This document shows positions 13,475 to 25,728 of a stretch of DNA of 64,000 nt, piece by piece. The notes under the pieces were generated by a model. That model was not told where the DNA came from. It searched no databases and saw only the letters and a list, made by a program, of their open reading frames with translations. The position numbers and the translations under genes are program-made. The first letter of the stretch is position 1. Each line of letters opens with the position of its first letter. Source of the DNA: Lonicera japonica (Eukaryota; Streptophyta; Magnoliopsida; Dipsacales; Caprifoliaceae); the NCBI GenBank assembly GCA_021464415.1, contig CM038467.1:30497248-30561247 (forward strand), in the 5' to 3' direction.

Positions 13475-13640
13475 AAGCTTAATTTGATAGCTCAAGTGGT
13501 AAAAAGACTATTATGGAGAGGTCTCTTGTTCGATAACTCCATGTCTACTTGTACACTCATTGTTGTGTATCAGGTACTAAAATCTGATGTGAATAGATTG
13601 GAATTCCCTTTTTTAGAATCCAGGCTCAAATTTAAATTTC
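13475..13640 (+). mobile_element. Possible tRNA-derived SINE
   Basis: An A-box-like TAGCTCAAGTGG (about 13488) is followed about 30 bp later by a B-box-like TTGTTCGATAACTCC (about 13527), the spacing of an RNA polymerase III internal promoter. The cloverleaf is not intact, so it is not a working tRNA. The 3' end is unclear and there is no clean poly(A) tail. Confidence 0.4.
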
Positions 13641-13752
13641 ATATAGCTTTGGTACAAGAATCGGAGATGGTCTATATTCAAGAAGATTACGACCCATATT
13701 ATTACTATGAATAGGTATTTTGGTACGAATAGAACATATAATTCTTTCATAA

Positions 13753-13836
13753 TGTAAGGATGATCTCGGCCCGAGGTTTCGAACTGGGATCCTTGTTAAG
13801 AGGAGTACGCCATTAGGCCAGAAGACCACCTGTAGT
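13753..13836 (-). mobile_element. Possible tRNA-derived SINE head, reverse orientation
   Basis: On the minus strand the stretch reads TGGCCTAATGGCGTA (A box), then AGTTCGAAACCTCGG (B box), as in tRNA-derived SINEs. The arms do not pair well enough for a functional tRNA. It lies head to head with the candidate at 13475-13640. Confidence 0.4.
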
Positions 13837-13839
13837 TGG

Positions 13840-14819
13840 ACATTTAACCTATAATAAACTCCAGAGGTCCAAAACAATCGATTACAGCACATTAATTATA
13901 TCCCTAGTTCAAATGATTACAATAGCATGAACTATATCCTTAAAGAAATCCAACTTCCAAATTCAAGATATTATAAACCTTACAGGAAATTTACTCATTA
14001 ATATTTCTAAGATAGTAAAAAAAACAACTGTTAATGTAAAATATATAGATGATCCTTCATTTGTTGATGGCATATGATATCCCTCTTAAGCTTGTCAAAA
14101 ATCCCTCTAAAACTCAATGTATATTACAAATTAGATATAGAATACTTAGGTTATTTTCTTAGTAAACAAAAACGAACCGATTTGATTGTGATCACTGATC
14201 ACACATCATAGCACTGAAGTTTGTTTTCAGCTCAGAGTCATTTTGCAGTGGTTTGTGTTTCTTCATTTTCTTTATGCTCCATCGTGGTATCATGTTACGG
14301 TGTTCTAAAAATTCCCAATTAGACTCGATTAGGCCCCGACTAGGCACTAGGCGGTGGCAGGTGTGGAGGCAAGAGTTTTATTAAGGGGGAAAGTATCTAA
14401 TATATGTGTGTATATATAATTAATATATATTTCAATTTTGTAAAGATAGTTTATCCTTCGCATATCAATCCCCACTCCGGGCCTTAGCACCTCTGCCTCT
14501 GGGCGGTGGTCTGCTGCTTAGCCAAGCTAGGCGGCTACCTAATCTGGCAGAATGACGACTTGGCAGGATTAGAGGAGTTGTTCGCTCCTTTTTATTTTGG
14601 AAATTATATTTCTTCATTTTGAAATACGAGAAATATTCATTTATTGGATATCAATGGTGCGTTTGGGAATTGACATCCGAGCATTGGAGTTGGAGAAAAA
14701 AACAAACCTATACAATTCTGAGCGTTGAAATTGTGTAAGCTTACTTTTGCTAGGAACCCAGTTCCCAAACACACCATTTATATTAATTTAGAATTAAATT
14801 TAGGCCTTTTGTAATATTA
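13840..14819. other. Intergenic, no gene seen
   Basis: AT-rich, with a GC-richer patch at 14330-14580 (GACTAGGCACTAGGCGG and a GGCGGTGG block) that looks repetitive but has no family that I can name. No open frame of interest. Confidence 0.4.
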
Positions 14820-15192
14820 GACCATCTCCGATGGTAATTTCTATTTTTTCATTTCTATCATACGTGGCGGTTCTTTTTTAGAATACTTCTGTATCTAGTT
14901 GGCAATTTTTTATAAAGGTAGAAAAGCGTACAAAAATTGGTCTCTAATGGTATTTTATTTCTTTCTCAATTGGCATTTAATTAGAAAGAGAGAGAGAATT
15001 AGTGGGTTTAATAATTTGAATAAGATTATGCCAAGTCACATTGGGAATTTCTATCACCATTATGGTGTTAGAAATTACTCCTTCTAACTCACATAGAAAT
15101 GGTTATAGAAAACACCATTAGAGCATATTTTTTCTATTTCTCATTTTTATAATAGAAATTTGTATGGATGAAAATGATCATTGGAGATGGCC
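14820..15192. mobile_element. PIF/Harbinger (Tourist-like) MITE (373 bp)
   Basis: Terminal inverted repeats GACCATCTCCGATGGT and ATCATTGGAGATGGCC are flanked by TTA direct duplications at 14817-14819 and 15193-15195. TTA/TAA 3-bp duplications are the PIF/Harbinger signature. Internal sequence is AT-rich and non-coding. The ends resemble those of the 460-bp elements at 37495 and 50778. It sits about 170 bp upstream of the F-box start codon. Confidence 0.75.
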
Positions 15193-15365
15193 TTATACTT
15201 CTAAAATACACAAACAAAAAATCTACCACCTTGTCCCTACCTCGGTGAGCGGCCCATTCCTAACCGACTTCTAGCACATTTTAGAACATTGATCATGTAA
15301 TTTGGCTAAACTAACATTTATTTTACTTACTTGGGTTTGATTAACTCTCTTGTTGCTTCAGAAAA

Positions 15366-16547
15366 ATGTCCCTCCAATGCTTGACGACGTGGATTCCGCA
15401 TATTTTTCATCAACTATGTAGTCCATTTAAGTGTCACGAAGAAGTTTTTCGACTGCTTTCCGATGATACAATCACTGACATTCTTACTAGACTCCCAACC
15501 GATTGCCTTGTACAATGCCAAAGTGTGTGTAAGCACTGGCGTGTTTTAAGCTCGGCCCCATATTTTGCTTCACTGCATCTTGAAAGATCCACCTCATCAC
15601 TCTTTGTGCAGTGCCACGACAGGAGAAGTCTGTTTATTTTCGACGAAAATGCTAAAAAGAATAAGAGGATCATGAAAATCCGTACAAGCCCGGCCCACAT
15701 AATGAACTGCCATTGGCCTGTGCTTTCTGGTTCTTGCAATGGATTGCTCCTATTTCGATCAGCTTCTTGCATGTCGAAGATTTTTATTTTCAACCCCATT
15801 AAGCAAGAGGAAATAACTCTAACTGGTCCAGTTCAGGCGGGCTATTTATGCGGGATCTACTTTCGTGCGTTAACAAGCGAATACAAGTTGCTGTATGCTT
15901 ATACAAATGGCAATTGCTTTCATTATTTGGCGTGCACCGTTGGGGAAAATATTTGGAGAGAACTTGATTCGTTTTCTTATCTGCCTCAGCTGAAAGCGTC
16001 CGCCCCTGCAACTGTGAACGGATCTATACATTGGATGATCCGACATGAATATAGAAATGTAAACAATATTAACCATTGTATAAACGCAATCATGGTCTTT
16101 AGCACAGGTAATGAAACTTTTCGAGTAATGCCTCATCCAGGTAATGAGTGTGGCTCTAGTAAACACCACAGAAAGAATATTCTACTTTTGGTGATGAAAG
16201 AGAGTTTGTGTTTGTGTCATTTGTACGGTAAATTAGTTGATATATGGGTACTTGAGGAATATGATAACTGGGTCTGGGTTAGTAGATACAGAGTCGATCT
16301 CGATTGTGATGTGAGATGTTACCCTCACACCGGACCAGACCATTTTGGCAATATGAAGATGAAAATATTGGGTATCCAAAATAGCGAAATGCTAGTGGTG
16401 TGGGACTCAAGTGGGTTGTTTTGGTACAATCTGGAGATGAAAAGGGTTAGGAAAGTCGTGACGAAGAAGGGGAAATTTACGAATTATTTGTGCTACTCGA
16501 CTGTTTACACAAAATCCCTTGTTAGTTTGAGTGGTGGTTATGCTTAA
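15366..16547 (+). CDS. F-box protein with F-box-associated (type 1/3) C-terminal region
   Basis: Intact single-exon frame of 393 aa. F-box proteins are the substrate-binding subunits of SCF E3 ubiquitin ligases; the F-box binds SKP1/ASK. The F-box is at about residues 30-75 (SDDTITDILTRLPTDCLVQC, then CKHWRVLSSAPYFASLHL). The FBA-type region begins near residue 119 with SGSCNGLLLF and IFNPIKQEEITL, and continues through FRVMPHP and WVWVSRYRVDL to FWYNLEMKRVRKVV. The target protein cannot be read from sequence. The start was chosen as the first ATG in the frame; the MSLQCLT N-terminus is partly preserved in the broken relative at 16975-17735 (LQCLT), which supports it. Fragments of the same gene at 8462-8800 and on the minus strand downstream show a small local family of which this is the only intact member. 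Confidence 0.88.
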   Translation: MSLQCLTTWIPHIFHQLCSPFKCHEEVFRLLSDDTITDILTRLPTDCLVQCQSVCKHWRVLSSAPYFASLHLERSTSSLFVQCHDRRSLFIFDENAKKNKRIMKIRTSPAHIMNCHWPVLSGSCNGLLLFRSASCMSKIFIFNPIKQEEITLTGPVQAGYLCGIYFRALTSEYKLLYAYTNGNCFHYLACTVGENIWRELDSFSYLPQLKASAPATVNGSIHWMIRHEYRNVNNINHCINAIMVFSTGNETFRVMPHPGNECGSSKHHRKNILLLVMKESLCLCHLYGKLVDIWVLEEYDNWVWVSRYRVDLDCDVRCYPHTGPDHFGNMKMKILGIQNSEMLVVWDSSGLFWYNLEMKRVRKVVTKKGKFTNYLCYSTVYTKSLVSLSGGYA

Positions 16548-16974
16548 ATTTTCCTAATTGGGGACTTGAATGTCTGGCATTCAATGTGTTGTATATCTTG
16601 GAATTTCAATGTAAAGGAGTATTATTATGTGATAAGTAACTACAAGTTTCACTAACCTATGCGAGGTCTCTCTTAGTAAATCGAGATGAAAGTCAGAAGA
16701 GATTCTCTCCCCCTTTTTTAACCGTCCGGATCTATCCACCACTTATATATATATATATATATATAAGTCAAAAGAGATTCAATGTTATTAAACACAACAA
16801 CTCGACTGATGTTGAAAGTACTATCCTGTAAATCTACTCAATAATTATTTATAACGCACCCTTAATAATGGATTACGAAAATCATGTTGAATTCAATTAC
16901 CTACACATATGCATATAATTTTAGCAATCGAAAAGTCAAAACAAACCAAAATAAACTACTCATATACATATCAA
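16548..16974. other. Spacer between convergent F-box copies
   Basis: Holds the 3' UTRs of the F-box gene and of its convergent broken relative, plus a (TA)n microsatellite at about 16744-16766. No gene seen. Confidence 0.5.
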
Positions 16975-17735
16975 CTAAATTTTCACTATATTGTTTATCC
17001 CTGAGGTTGTTGAACGTAGAATAGAGTTAATGTCACTCAAACTCAGAAGTGTTTTGGTGTAAGGAGCTGTTTGGCAAGCCACAAACAGAGTTCCCAACAT
17101 CTTGATCGACTTGTTTTTTACTCGTCTTATATTGTTCGTCTCCAGATGGTACCAAAATAGGCCTTTAATGCACAAACACAGAAGCAATTCACCATTTTGG
17201 ATGCCCAATGTCTTCACCTCCATTAAATCATATACCCATCTATAGCCAAGATTACTGTACTTCGTAAGGTGATCACCTTTCAGATACCCGATTAAACTCG
17301 AGTTTATACCTTCTAATCCAATCCCGGCCACTTTGCATAACCCACCAACACCCATATACTCATTTTTTTGTCCCAAACATGCAAATGGTAGCAACATAAT
17401 CTTGCATCACTAGGAGTTACATCTTTCCATGCTCATTCGCAGCGCTTCTCAAGCGGCAGGCACTTTGACATTGAGACATGCAATGAAAATCTTCGATATC
17501 TTGAGATGCAATTCCACAAGATAAGGCAACTAGGGTAGTGCTTGCCCGTTCATACACTCGATTTGAAGTTACAACACAAAATCTGCTGGGAGCCTACTGA
17601 GAATATCGATGATGATATCATCCGGAAGAGGTCTAACAATTTTTCTCTTAAGAAAGAATACAGATAAACCATGTAATGGACCGCGAAGACATGGAATACA
17701 TGTCAAGCATTGAAGAACCACCTTAGCTGCACATA
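16975..17735 (-). pseudogene. Broken F-box gene
   Basis: On the minus strand from about 17735: LQCLTCIPC, then PLPDDIIIDILSRLPADFVL, which is the start of an F-box, then an in-frame stop at about 17566. Stop-ridden sequence follows down to about 17400. An open stretch of 140 codons (17397-16975) then carries the C-terminal region (VYDLMEVKTLGIQNGELLL, LFWYHLETNNIRRVKNKS, TKTLLSLSD). The order and motifs match the intact gene at 15366-16547, to which it is convergent. Much of the F-box helix and the central region are lost, so it should not encode a working SCF adaptor, though a truncated C-terminal protein is conceivable. Confidence 0.8.
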
Positions 17736-20590
17736 CAGCGTGTCTAATAAAATTCTCAAGTAATTAAATACTCATGATCTGTCTAAAGTAGATAATGTAC
17801 GTTAAGAAAATACTGATTTCAACATAGTCATGGTCGAGAATGCAACTGGAATTTTATTGTGAGAGTTGGCATATTTTATGTCTCGAAAGGCCGAAGGACT
17901 ATCAATATTGTGAAATGGAGAGAGTAGCTACCTGATTTTGCGATCAATGCTATTAATGCATCACATATATAGACATTGCAACTACTACTAATATGTACAA
18001 AAACTAAGTTAGAAAACTGGATTCATTGCTATATATATGTATGCAACGAAAGATAAACGCATACCAAAACAGAAATAGACATATATTAATAAAGCTAAAT
18101 CAGGTAGATATACGGTTTAATTATGCTGGTAACTTAACAAGTTAATTAGGAATTAATCAGGGCTTGTGAGCTCTAGTTAGCGTGGAAAGATATGTAACAT
18201 TAGGTTTGACCCAATGAGTCATTTGTAAACTTTAGTGTAAAATTTTGAATGATCAAAAAAATCTAAAATTTCATGTTCGCAACAAAAATGGCTTACTAAG
18301 TTACACATTTCATGACAATCTTTAATGCCAGTTTAAAATTTTCTTTTGTTCATTATTGAAATTCGAATATGCAAAATTATAGTGCGTATGGCCAAAATAT
18401 TATAGCAAAATATAAATAAATTTACAGTGTCCAACAATTAATTGTATAAATTTAAATTAAATAAAATAGTGTTAGTAAATTTGGACTACTAATTTTAAAA
18501 TATTTAATTCAAAGTTTACAAATATCTAGCTAGCTTGTACTTAATGAGTTGTTGCCATAGAAAGTGTACAAATTTACCAAAGAGAAAATGGGTTGTAAAG
18601 ACTTTTTCCAAAATCAAATTTACTTCTACCTAACACACGCATGAAAAGACATTTTTTTTCATAATATTTTACAATGTTTGTAAATCAAAACAACACTTAC
18701 TCTTTTTGTAATTTTTGTAACGGTTAACAATGCACAACGCCGCGTCCGGTGTTTATCATTGGCCTTAGGAGGCCAGCAGGGACAAAGGTATATGGGGTCA
18801 AGGGGACAGTCCCCCTCGAAATTTTGCGAACTTTAAGGTATAAGTTGTTTAATTTTTGAAAATTTGAAGGTTGGCATATATTTGTTGTAGTACGTTTATA
18901 TATATATATATATATATATTGTAAAATCAGGCATTTGTGTTTGTAGGTTTATGTGTTCGTATTAGCATTGGATACCAACATTGTATACCTTAGCATTGTA
19001 TACCATTTTCATCCTTAAAACAACATTATAGCCTAGCACTACCTTAGACAATATAGCACTACTTTAGACAACATGATAGCCTAGTATTGGATTCCCCTTT
19101 TATATCTCTCTCAAGTTGTATATATGTATCTCAATTCTCTGTGTAAAAATATCAAGAAATAATAAGAATTTCTTTCTCTCTCTAGATTTATATTCTCTCC
19201 ATTTTCTATTTCCATAGAAAATTTGACTTTATGTTCATATTGTAAAGTATATAAATTAGAAGATCATATATTGTTATTTGAAAACGTTAAAAAATTTACC
19301 TTAGTGAACAAAAGCAACAACACAAGGGGAAAGGTAAAAACCTATTTCTTAAACTCAATAATGTGTGTTTTTTGTCGTTTTGATTAACTAACCAAAAAAA
19401 AAAAAAATCGTTGCTAATTTGGCTCCCCCACTCCAATTCTTAGATCCGCCTTGCAGTTGGGAAAATTTTAAAATTAAAGTAATTTTTTTTTCCTTTCCCG
19501 AAAATCAACTGTTTTAATTATTTTAAAAAGGACTTGTTAATGAACGGAAAGCTCGTTACTCCTTCCAAATTTGATCACTTACATATAACTCATTACTTTC
19601 GATCCATACAACGCACAAAATCCATGTAACATTGTTTACACTACATTAAATCAAGCACCACAATGTTGTTTTGAGATATAAAGGGAATACTCTATAATTT
19701 TAATTTGGCGCCACATGGATGAAGGAGATGTTGGTATTGAAAAGATACACCTCAAGAGTAGTCGGAGTTAATGAGACATGTGACATCTCTCTAAAGAGTT
19801 CACTAGTTTCGGTGGTTATTTGTGAGATTAGTGGGTTGTTGCTACTCTCACAAATATAAATAAGTGTCAAAGCACACGTGAAATACTCTAACACATCAAC
19901 AACCGATCGATCAAGATATTTTTGAGTGTCATTTAGATTTATTTTATTACTTATATTTCAAAAGAAACTTCTTGTAATAAGCATTACTACATAATACAAG
20001 TGAGATTTTTCCTTTAATATCTTCTTTATTTTTTGCACTTGTTTTTAACTTAATTTCCTACATAATTTTGTCTAATTAGGGACGCATCCATTTTAAGTAA
20101 ATAAAGTTCCTAGAAGTCCTCTCAGTTAAGTTAGCGACACACAATCGCTAGATTCTATTAAGTTATAGACACAATTAACTATTGTCAAGGGTCTCAAACC
20201 CACCCTTGATTGACATGCCTCAACTTTAATACATTTTTATTAAATTAGTTCATTGGTCAGTGGTCTCGAATTAAGTATCTTGACTTAATGATATAAGGTT
20301 ATTACTAGGATAATTTTATGGTTACCTTGATACTCCTAAGGTCGATTTTCGGCGGTCAAAATAATGCTTGACTAGTGATAGTTATAAACCATAAGCGGAG
20401 ATTAGTTGAAGTGCACAAAAGCTAACCCAAATACCATGTGAAATAAGCCTTGAATAATAAAAATTAAAAAATAAAATAAAATTAGCTCTATCATCAAAAT
20501 TTGACCAAACAATCACTGTCGTGTACATAAAATTCCACCACTGTCAACATCAACACATCCGTATGCCATTTTTCTTCTTCATGTTTCTGC
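17736..20590. other. Intergenic, possible solo LTR and hAT remnant
   Basis: No gene seen in 2.9 kb. About 19729-20062 begins TGTTGGTATTGAAAAG and ends TTTCCTACA, with an AATAAG-rich 3' half, and resembles a copia-type LTR; no matching second copy or target duplication was found. About 18765-19455 has ends like CAGGGACAAAGG and TCTTAGATCCGCCTTG that recall hAT-type repeats, also unproven. A (TA)n run lies at about 18899-18921. Confidence 0.35.
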
Positions 20591-20594
20591 ACCA

Positions 20595-20600
20595 TATAAA
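20595..20600 (+). promoter_or_regulatory. TATA box of the UGT gene
   Basis: TATAAA in the context CACCATATAAAGTTG, 59 bp upstream of the ATG at 20659. That is a normal position for a plant TATA box with a short leader. Confidence 0.6.
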
Positions 20601-20658
20601 GTTGCAAATTGTTTACAGTAGCTAGAGATCTAGATCTAGTCTAGCAAAGAGCATAAAA

Positions 20659-22876
20659 ATGGAGAAAGTAGAGCTAATTTTCATAGCCTCTCCACTAATG
20701 GGCCATATCACACAAGCAATAGAAATGGCAAAGCTAATGATCCACCACAACCACCAACTCTCCATCACATTCCTCCTCATGAAACTCCCACTCGACCCCG
20801 CCGGAGCCACCCTAATCGACTCCCTAGCCGCCGCCTCAGCCACCCACCGCCTCCATTTTCACCACCTCCCTTTGGTGGACCCCAACTTAGACTGGAGCTC
20901 CACCAACCGCGGCACCTTCATGGGCCACCTCATAGAGCACCACAAGCCCAATGTAAGGGATGCCGTAGCCCAGCTCGAGTCGACTCGGTTGAAACGGAGT
21001 CGACTCGCTGGGTTCCTGATCGACACGTTAAGCACCACAATGATTGACGTGGCTGACCAGTTTAACATCCCCAGTTACATTTATTTCACGTCAGGTGCCG
21101 CATTTCTAGGCCTGATGCTCCATTTCCAAACACTCAAAGACGAATTCGAGCGCGATCACATAGCCGAGCTGAGTAACACGGTTGATCCAGTAGCCGAGTT
21201 ACTCATCCCGTGCTTTGTGAAACCTGTTCCAGTCAGCGTGTTGCCGAGTATACTCGTGGACCACGTGACTTGGAATAGCCGGTTCCTACAATATGCACGC
21301 GGGTACAGAAAAGCTAAAGGGATTGTAATTAATACTTTTGCTGAGCTAGAATCACATGCGGTTGGTTCCTTGGAGAACTCCTCAATGTATGGAAAGTCAG
21401 TGATTCCTCCGATCTACACAGTGGGGCCCATTCTTAACAAACCACCACGTGGAGATCAATCAGAGGACCTCATGAAATGGCTTGATGACCAGCCGCCGGC
21501 GTCGGTGGTGTTCTTGTGCTTCGGGAGTATGGGAAGCTTCGGTGTGGAGCAGGTGAGCCTAATTTTCTTCAAATGAAATGTACTTGCAATTATTTGGTAA
21601 GAAAAAAAAATAGGGGTGAATTTATTTTTATTTCTAATAATGTTTGGTTTTACTCTAGCTCCTCATTTCGTCCTTGAGTACCGAATAAGAACTTGTTATT
21701 AAATTCTTGAAAATCGAATATAAGTTTGATAACTAAACATTAGGCTTATACTTGATTTTCAAAAATCTAATAAGATGCACTTGATATTTAAAGATCGAAT
21801 GAAATGTGAAAGTTAGGGGTTAAAAATAGAACCACCCAAAATTAAAGTGAGTTGCACTATTTTTTAAAATTTGTTTTGCATCGAAATGTTGAAATAATGT
21901 AAAAAGTGTATGTTAAACAGAAAGTGTCTTGCTGCTTCTTACAAACTGAATTCTCCCGTAATATTTATCGCCAATCAGAAAATGCTTTTCTTTCGATTTC
22001 TTTTTTCATATAACATGCAACAACAAAAATGTAAAAAGAGAAAAAAAATTACAAACACGAATGACCTAGTGCTGCTTTATAATTTAATTAATTGTAATTT
22101 TATAAAATATTATTTTATTCAACTCAATTATTTATTGCATGACATATGTATGATTGGGTCAATAATTGGTATTTTTAATAGTTGTATTGCATACAATTAC
22201 ATGAAATATGATAGATTTTGTGTGGATCGTGTTTTCAAGTTTTTCACACCACACACAATAGTGGGCCTACTATTCTAAAGTTTATTCCAAAATCTTGTAG
22301 GTGAGAGAGATAGCGCAAGGGCTTGAACGGGCTGGTTACCGATTTATTTGGGCCATACGTAGACCGCCGTCAAAGGACAATACGGCAGAGTTTCCCGGCG
22401 AGTTCACTGATTTCGAAGAAATACTTCCAGAGGGGTTCCTGGATCGTACTGCGGCGATTGGAAAAGTGGTGGGGTGGGCCCCACAATTCGCTGTGCTATC
22501 CCACCCAGCAGTGGGAGCTTTCGTGTCCCACTGCGGGTGGAATTCGATACTAGAGAGCTTTTGGTGTGGCGTGCCAATAGCAACTTGGCCGTTATACGCT
22601 GAGCAGCAGCTTAATGCATTTCAAATGGTGAAAGAGCTTGGACTAGCGGCGGCTATAACATTGGATTATAACACAGCAAATGTCGAAAGTGTCGGGACAA
22701 TGGTAAGAGCAGCCGAGATAGAGGAGGGCATAAAGAATGTGATGACGGATGAGGGTATAAGGATTAAGGTCACGGAGATGAGAGATAAGAGCAGGTCGAG
22801 CTGGACGGAAACCGGATCGTCATATGCATCCTTTAATCGTTTTCTTAGTAAGGTGATGGAGAATACCTCCACGTGA
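20659..22876 (+). CDS. UDP-glycosyltransferase, family 1 (UGT71-like)
   Basis: Transfers a sugar from a UDP-sugar to a small acceptor in the cytosol; the acceptor is unknown. Two exons, 20659-21552 and 22301-22876, joined in phase 0 at CAG|GTGAGC ... TTGTAG|GTGAGA, encode 489 aa, the usual length. The N-terminal LIFIASPLMGHITQAIEMAK holds the catalytic His at residue 16. The 44-residue PSPG donor-binding box runs from about 357 to 400: WAPQFAVLSHPAVGAFVSHC, then GWNSILESFWCGVPIATWPL and YAEQQ. The final Gln favours UDP-glucose in characterised enzymes. The motif after the box (AAITLDYNTANVE) and the overall wording suggest group E, UGT71. The intron (21553-22300, 748 bp) is AT-rich and carries only a spurious open frame. 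No frame break, so probably functional. Confidence 0.95.
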
Positions 22877-23151
22877 GATCATATCGATCATGACATGTTT
22901 AAGTTGATTTGAATGTATGTCAACCACTCATTACTCTCTCAAAAGATTTCATATGAGAATGTGTTACTCAAATTCATTGGAACCCAAATTAAATATAGTT
23001 ATATTTTGCTAATTTTAAAAATACAAGAATTGAAAGTCTCTCGTATATCCATAGTTTCCCTTGAAAAGGTCAATGATTGACATCCATGGCTTTTATCAAA
23101 AGGAATATTATTAATAAAATACGTACGTGGTTGGCTGGATCTATTTGGACC

Positions 23152-24115
23152 TAGGGCTAGGAAATTAAAACCGGGAACTAAAGAACCGGTTCGGTTCGGT
23201 TATTAGAAATTATGTTAATTTTCTTAATGGTTCGGTTCTTGTAGATAATTAGCGGTTCGGTTATCGGTTCTTAATATAATTTCTTTTCAAGAACCGTTAA
23301 GGAACCGTCAGTCACTTTACAATTTTAAATGTATATATATAATTATATAATATAATTTATATTATACTTAATAATAATAAAAGTATAAAACCTAATAATA
23401 AAACAAACTTAATAATAAAACAAACTTAATAAATATCACCGATTCCCCTATTTTTTTTGTCCGTAAAACCGTAGCCCCAACTCTCAGCCACGGCCCCATT
23501 CCGCACACAGCCACCATCAAAACAAAACCCTAGCCCCATTCCATAGCTACCATCGAAACAAAACCCTAGCCCCAACTTTCAACCATTGACGACTTCTCAG
23601 CCCCAACCCCGTCTCAGCTTCGATGACTTCACATTTCACAAGTACGCTACTCTCTCTCTCTATCTATCTCCATCTCTCTATCTATCTCAATCTTCGTTTC
23701 TTTTTTTTTTGAACAACTTGCATTAGTTAATATGTCAAACATGTATGTATATATTTTTTGGACTTGGAATATTGGACATTTAGACTTTTTGAGTTTTTGA
23801 ATTCAGCTTTATGCAGGTTGTTTCAATGAAATTGTTAATGGTTCATAACAGTTATTCACTAAAGAACTAGTTTCTAAACGGTTCCTTTGCAATACTGGTT
23901 CTCAATCATTATTTGGTTAATTTTCTAATTTCGGTTAATATTCTAATTTCAATTTTTCTCTTGCTAACATTTAATCAATAAACCGGAGGAACCGAACTGT
24001 TAGAACTAGTTCGGTTCTTAAACCGGTTCTTCTAAAAAACATACTTAAAACCGAATCATTATGAAATAAACGGTTCTTTAAAATTTTGCAAGGAACTGAA
24101 CCGGTCCTAACCCTA
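23152..24115. mobile_element. Non-autonomous hAT-like element (964 bp)
   Basis: Ends TAGGGCTAGGA and TCCTAACCCTA are inverted repeats (10 of 11). The flanks TTTGGACC (23144-23151) and TGTTGACC (24116-24123) look like an aged 8-bp target duplication (6 of 8 identical). Both subterminal regions are packed with CGGTTC/GAACCG motifs, as in many hAT elements. The middle is GC-richer (CCCTAGCCCCATTCC repeats) and non-coding. Confidence 0.7.
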
Positions 24116-24123
24116 TGTTGACC

Positions 24124-24532
24124 TTTGTTGTATAAATGAAAAAGGAAATAATTATTAGTTTAATAATACATCTTTTGCTTGGTTATTGCATGTCCCTTTC
24201 AAATAAATTGAAAATTGGGTCACGCATGTAGTACTTTGTTCAAATGTGATATGATTCCACCTTTTAAGACTAATGGTTCACTACACCCTATCAGACATTA
24301 GTAACGGTTGAAACTACAAATCAATAAATGATTCAATTAATTAATTTGAGTTGGATGTTATAAATCGGTAGATAAGTTAATTTGTTTTGGGTTGAATGCT
24401 CTAAATTTTAACTTGGTATGAGAATAAAAGTTCTGTAATTCGTTATTTGTGCACAAAATGTACTTCGAATTGATAGTACACAAAGTGCATCTCGAGTTCA
24501 TTTGTTTCTTTATGTGCGAGTAGGGGATTGCA
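24124..24532. other. Intergenic, no gene seen
   Basis: Anonymous AT-rich DNA between the hAT-like element and the left LTR of the small gypsy element. Confidence 0.4.
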
Positions 24533-24830
24533 TGATAGATGTCGATCTCATGTGAAATGCATGCTAGTGGGTAGAGTATATAGTAGGTTTAGTGGGTTAT
24601 TAATTAAATAAATAATTTAGTAGAGCAAGAGTATGAGATGCGGTGTATGGGTTTAATTAGTTGAAGTAGTGGAGCTAATTTATGAGAGTTTTTAGCAGTG
24701 GGTCTACTAAGTATATAATTGTGTGTAATTTCTTTTCAATGGCAGAGTGTTGAGTATTAAATTGTGGTTTACTTTTACTATAAAAAAATATTTTGTTTTG
24801 CATTCTCTCATTTTTTGCAAGTGTCTAACA
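24533..24830 (+). repeat. Left (5') LTR of the gag-only gypsy element
   Basis: Begins TGATAGATGTCGATCTC and ends GTGTCTAACA. It aligns over its whole length with 25706-26007 (for example AGTGGAGCTAATTTATGA and GTGGGTCTACTAAGTATATA in both), with scattered substitutions that show the element is not young. Confidence 0.85.
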
Positions 24831-24884
24831 ATTTATCAGAGAGATGGTTCAAGCGACTCATAGAGAAAGGATTGAGAGTTCGAG

Positions 24885-25728
24885 ATGAGTAATTCGACTA
24901 AATTCATGGCCTCTATGCTAATGCCCAAGACATCAGTCATCGACTTGATGGCCCGCACGATTCTGTGCAGGAACTCACAGTCTCATTCAACGCTTTGCAC
25001 TCATCGCAGAATGCCCCAACCACCTTACATATGCTGCCCACACTTGTCAACCAAACCGTGCTGCCAAATGAAGTTGGCAAGTAGTACAAATGCCCCTCAA
25101 TTCCAACCATGTTATACAAAATTGGACTTTATGTGTCTTTTTGGCAAGGATCCGACAGAATAGATGAATCGCGTTGTTCAATTCTTCAAGTACCAAAATA
25201 TACCAAAAGCTCAGCGAGTGACATTGGCTTCGTTTCATCTCGAAGGAGAGGCCAACCAATGGCTACAACGAATGTACGAAGAGGAAGGTATCGTAATTAC
25301 ATGGAAAGCATTTGAAAAAAAAAAATCTGTTAGCCCGTTTTAGACCAACATAATATGAAGATTTTGATGAAGCACTGTCAAAAATGGAGCAAACAAGGAC
25401 CTTGTGTGAATATCGACGGGAATTTGAGCGAATTGCAAATCATGTCGTGGATTGGCCTCAAAAGGCCTTGATTGGAACTTTTCTCGGAAGGTTTAAAGAA
25501 GAAATTGCCGGTGAAGTTAATAGGGCGCGCATTTGCTTCAACTGTGACGAGCGGTTTACCTCGGGTCATAAATATCGTGCACCAATCTTATTTATGGTCG
25601 AAGCTAGCCAATTCAACAATTTCGGCGAAGAGGTGTTTGAACAAAATATCGACAAAAATTTATATGTGAACCTTAAGGACAAGGTTCGTTTCGACAAGGG
25701 ACGAGTGATAGATCTCTCACTTATATGA
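24885..25728 (+). pseudogene. Ty3/gypsy gag relic
   Basis: Reads KLDFMCLFGKDPTE, then an in-frame TAG (25161-25163) where related gags usually have Trp, then NRVVQFFKYQNIPKAQRVTL and EGEANQWLQRMYEEEG. After an A run (about 25313-25325) the frame shifts to DEALSKMEQTRTLCEYRREF and GTFLGRFKEEIAGEVN. These blocks are the retrotransposon capsid (gag) domain. One stop and one frameshift make it non-functional. Confidence 0.85.

Noticed and set aside
13475..13836. Functional tRNA genes
   Set aside because: A- and B-box-like words are present, but the acceptor and other arms do not pair; SINE-type origin is more likely.
18765..19455. A bounded hAT-like element with CAGGGAC/CCGCCTTG ends
   Set aside because: Inverted ends are weak and no target duplication was found; only mentioned in the gap description.
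19700..20062. 64-codon minus-strand frame and a solo LTR
   Set aside because: The frame has no motif. The LTR idea rests on TG...CA-like ends without a second copy or a matching 5-bp duplication.
21910..22278. 122-codon open frame between the two UGT exons
   Set aside because: It is the AT-rich UGT intron; composition is Asn/Ile/Phe/Lys-rich with no domain.
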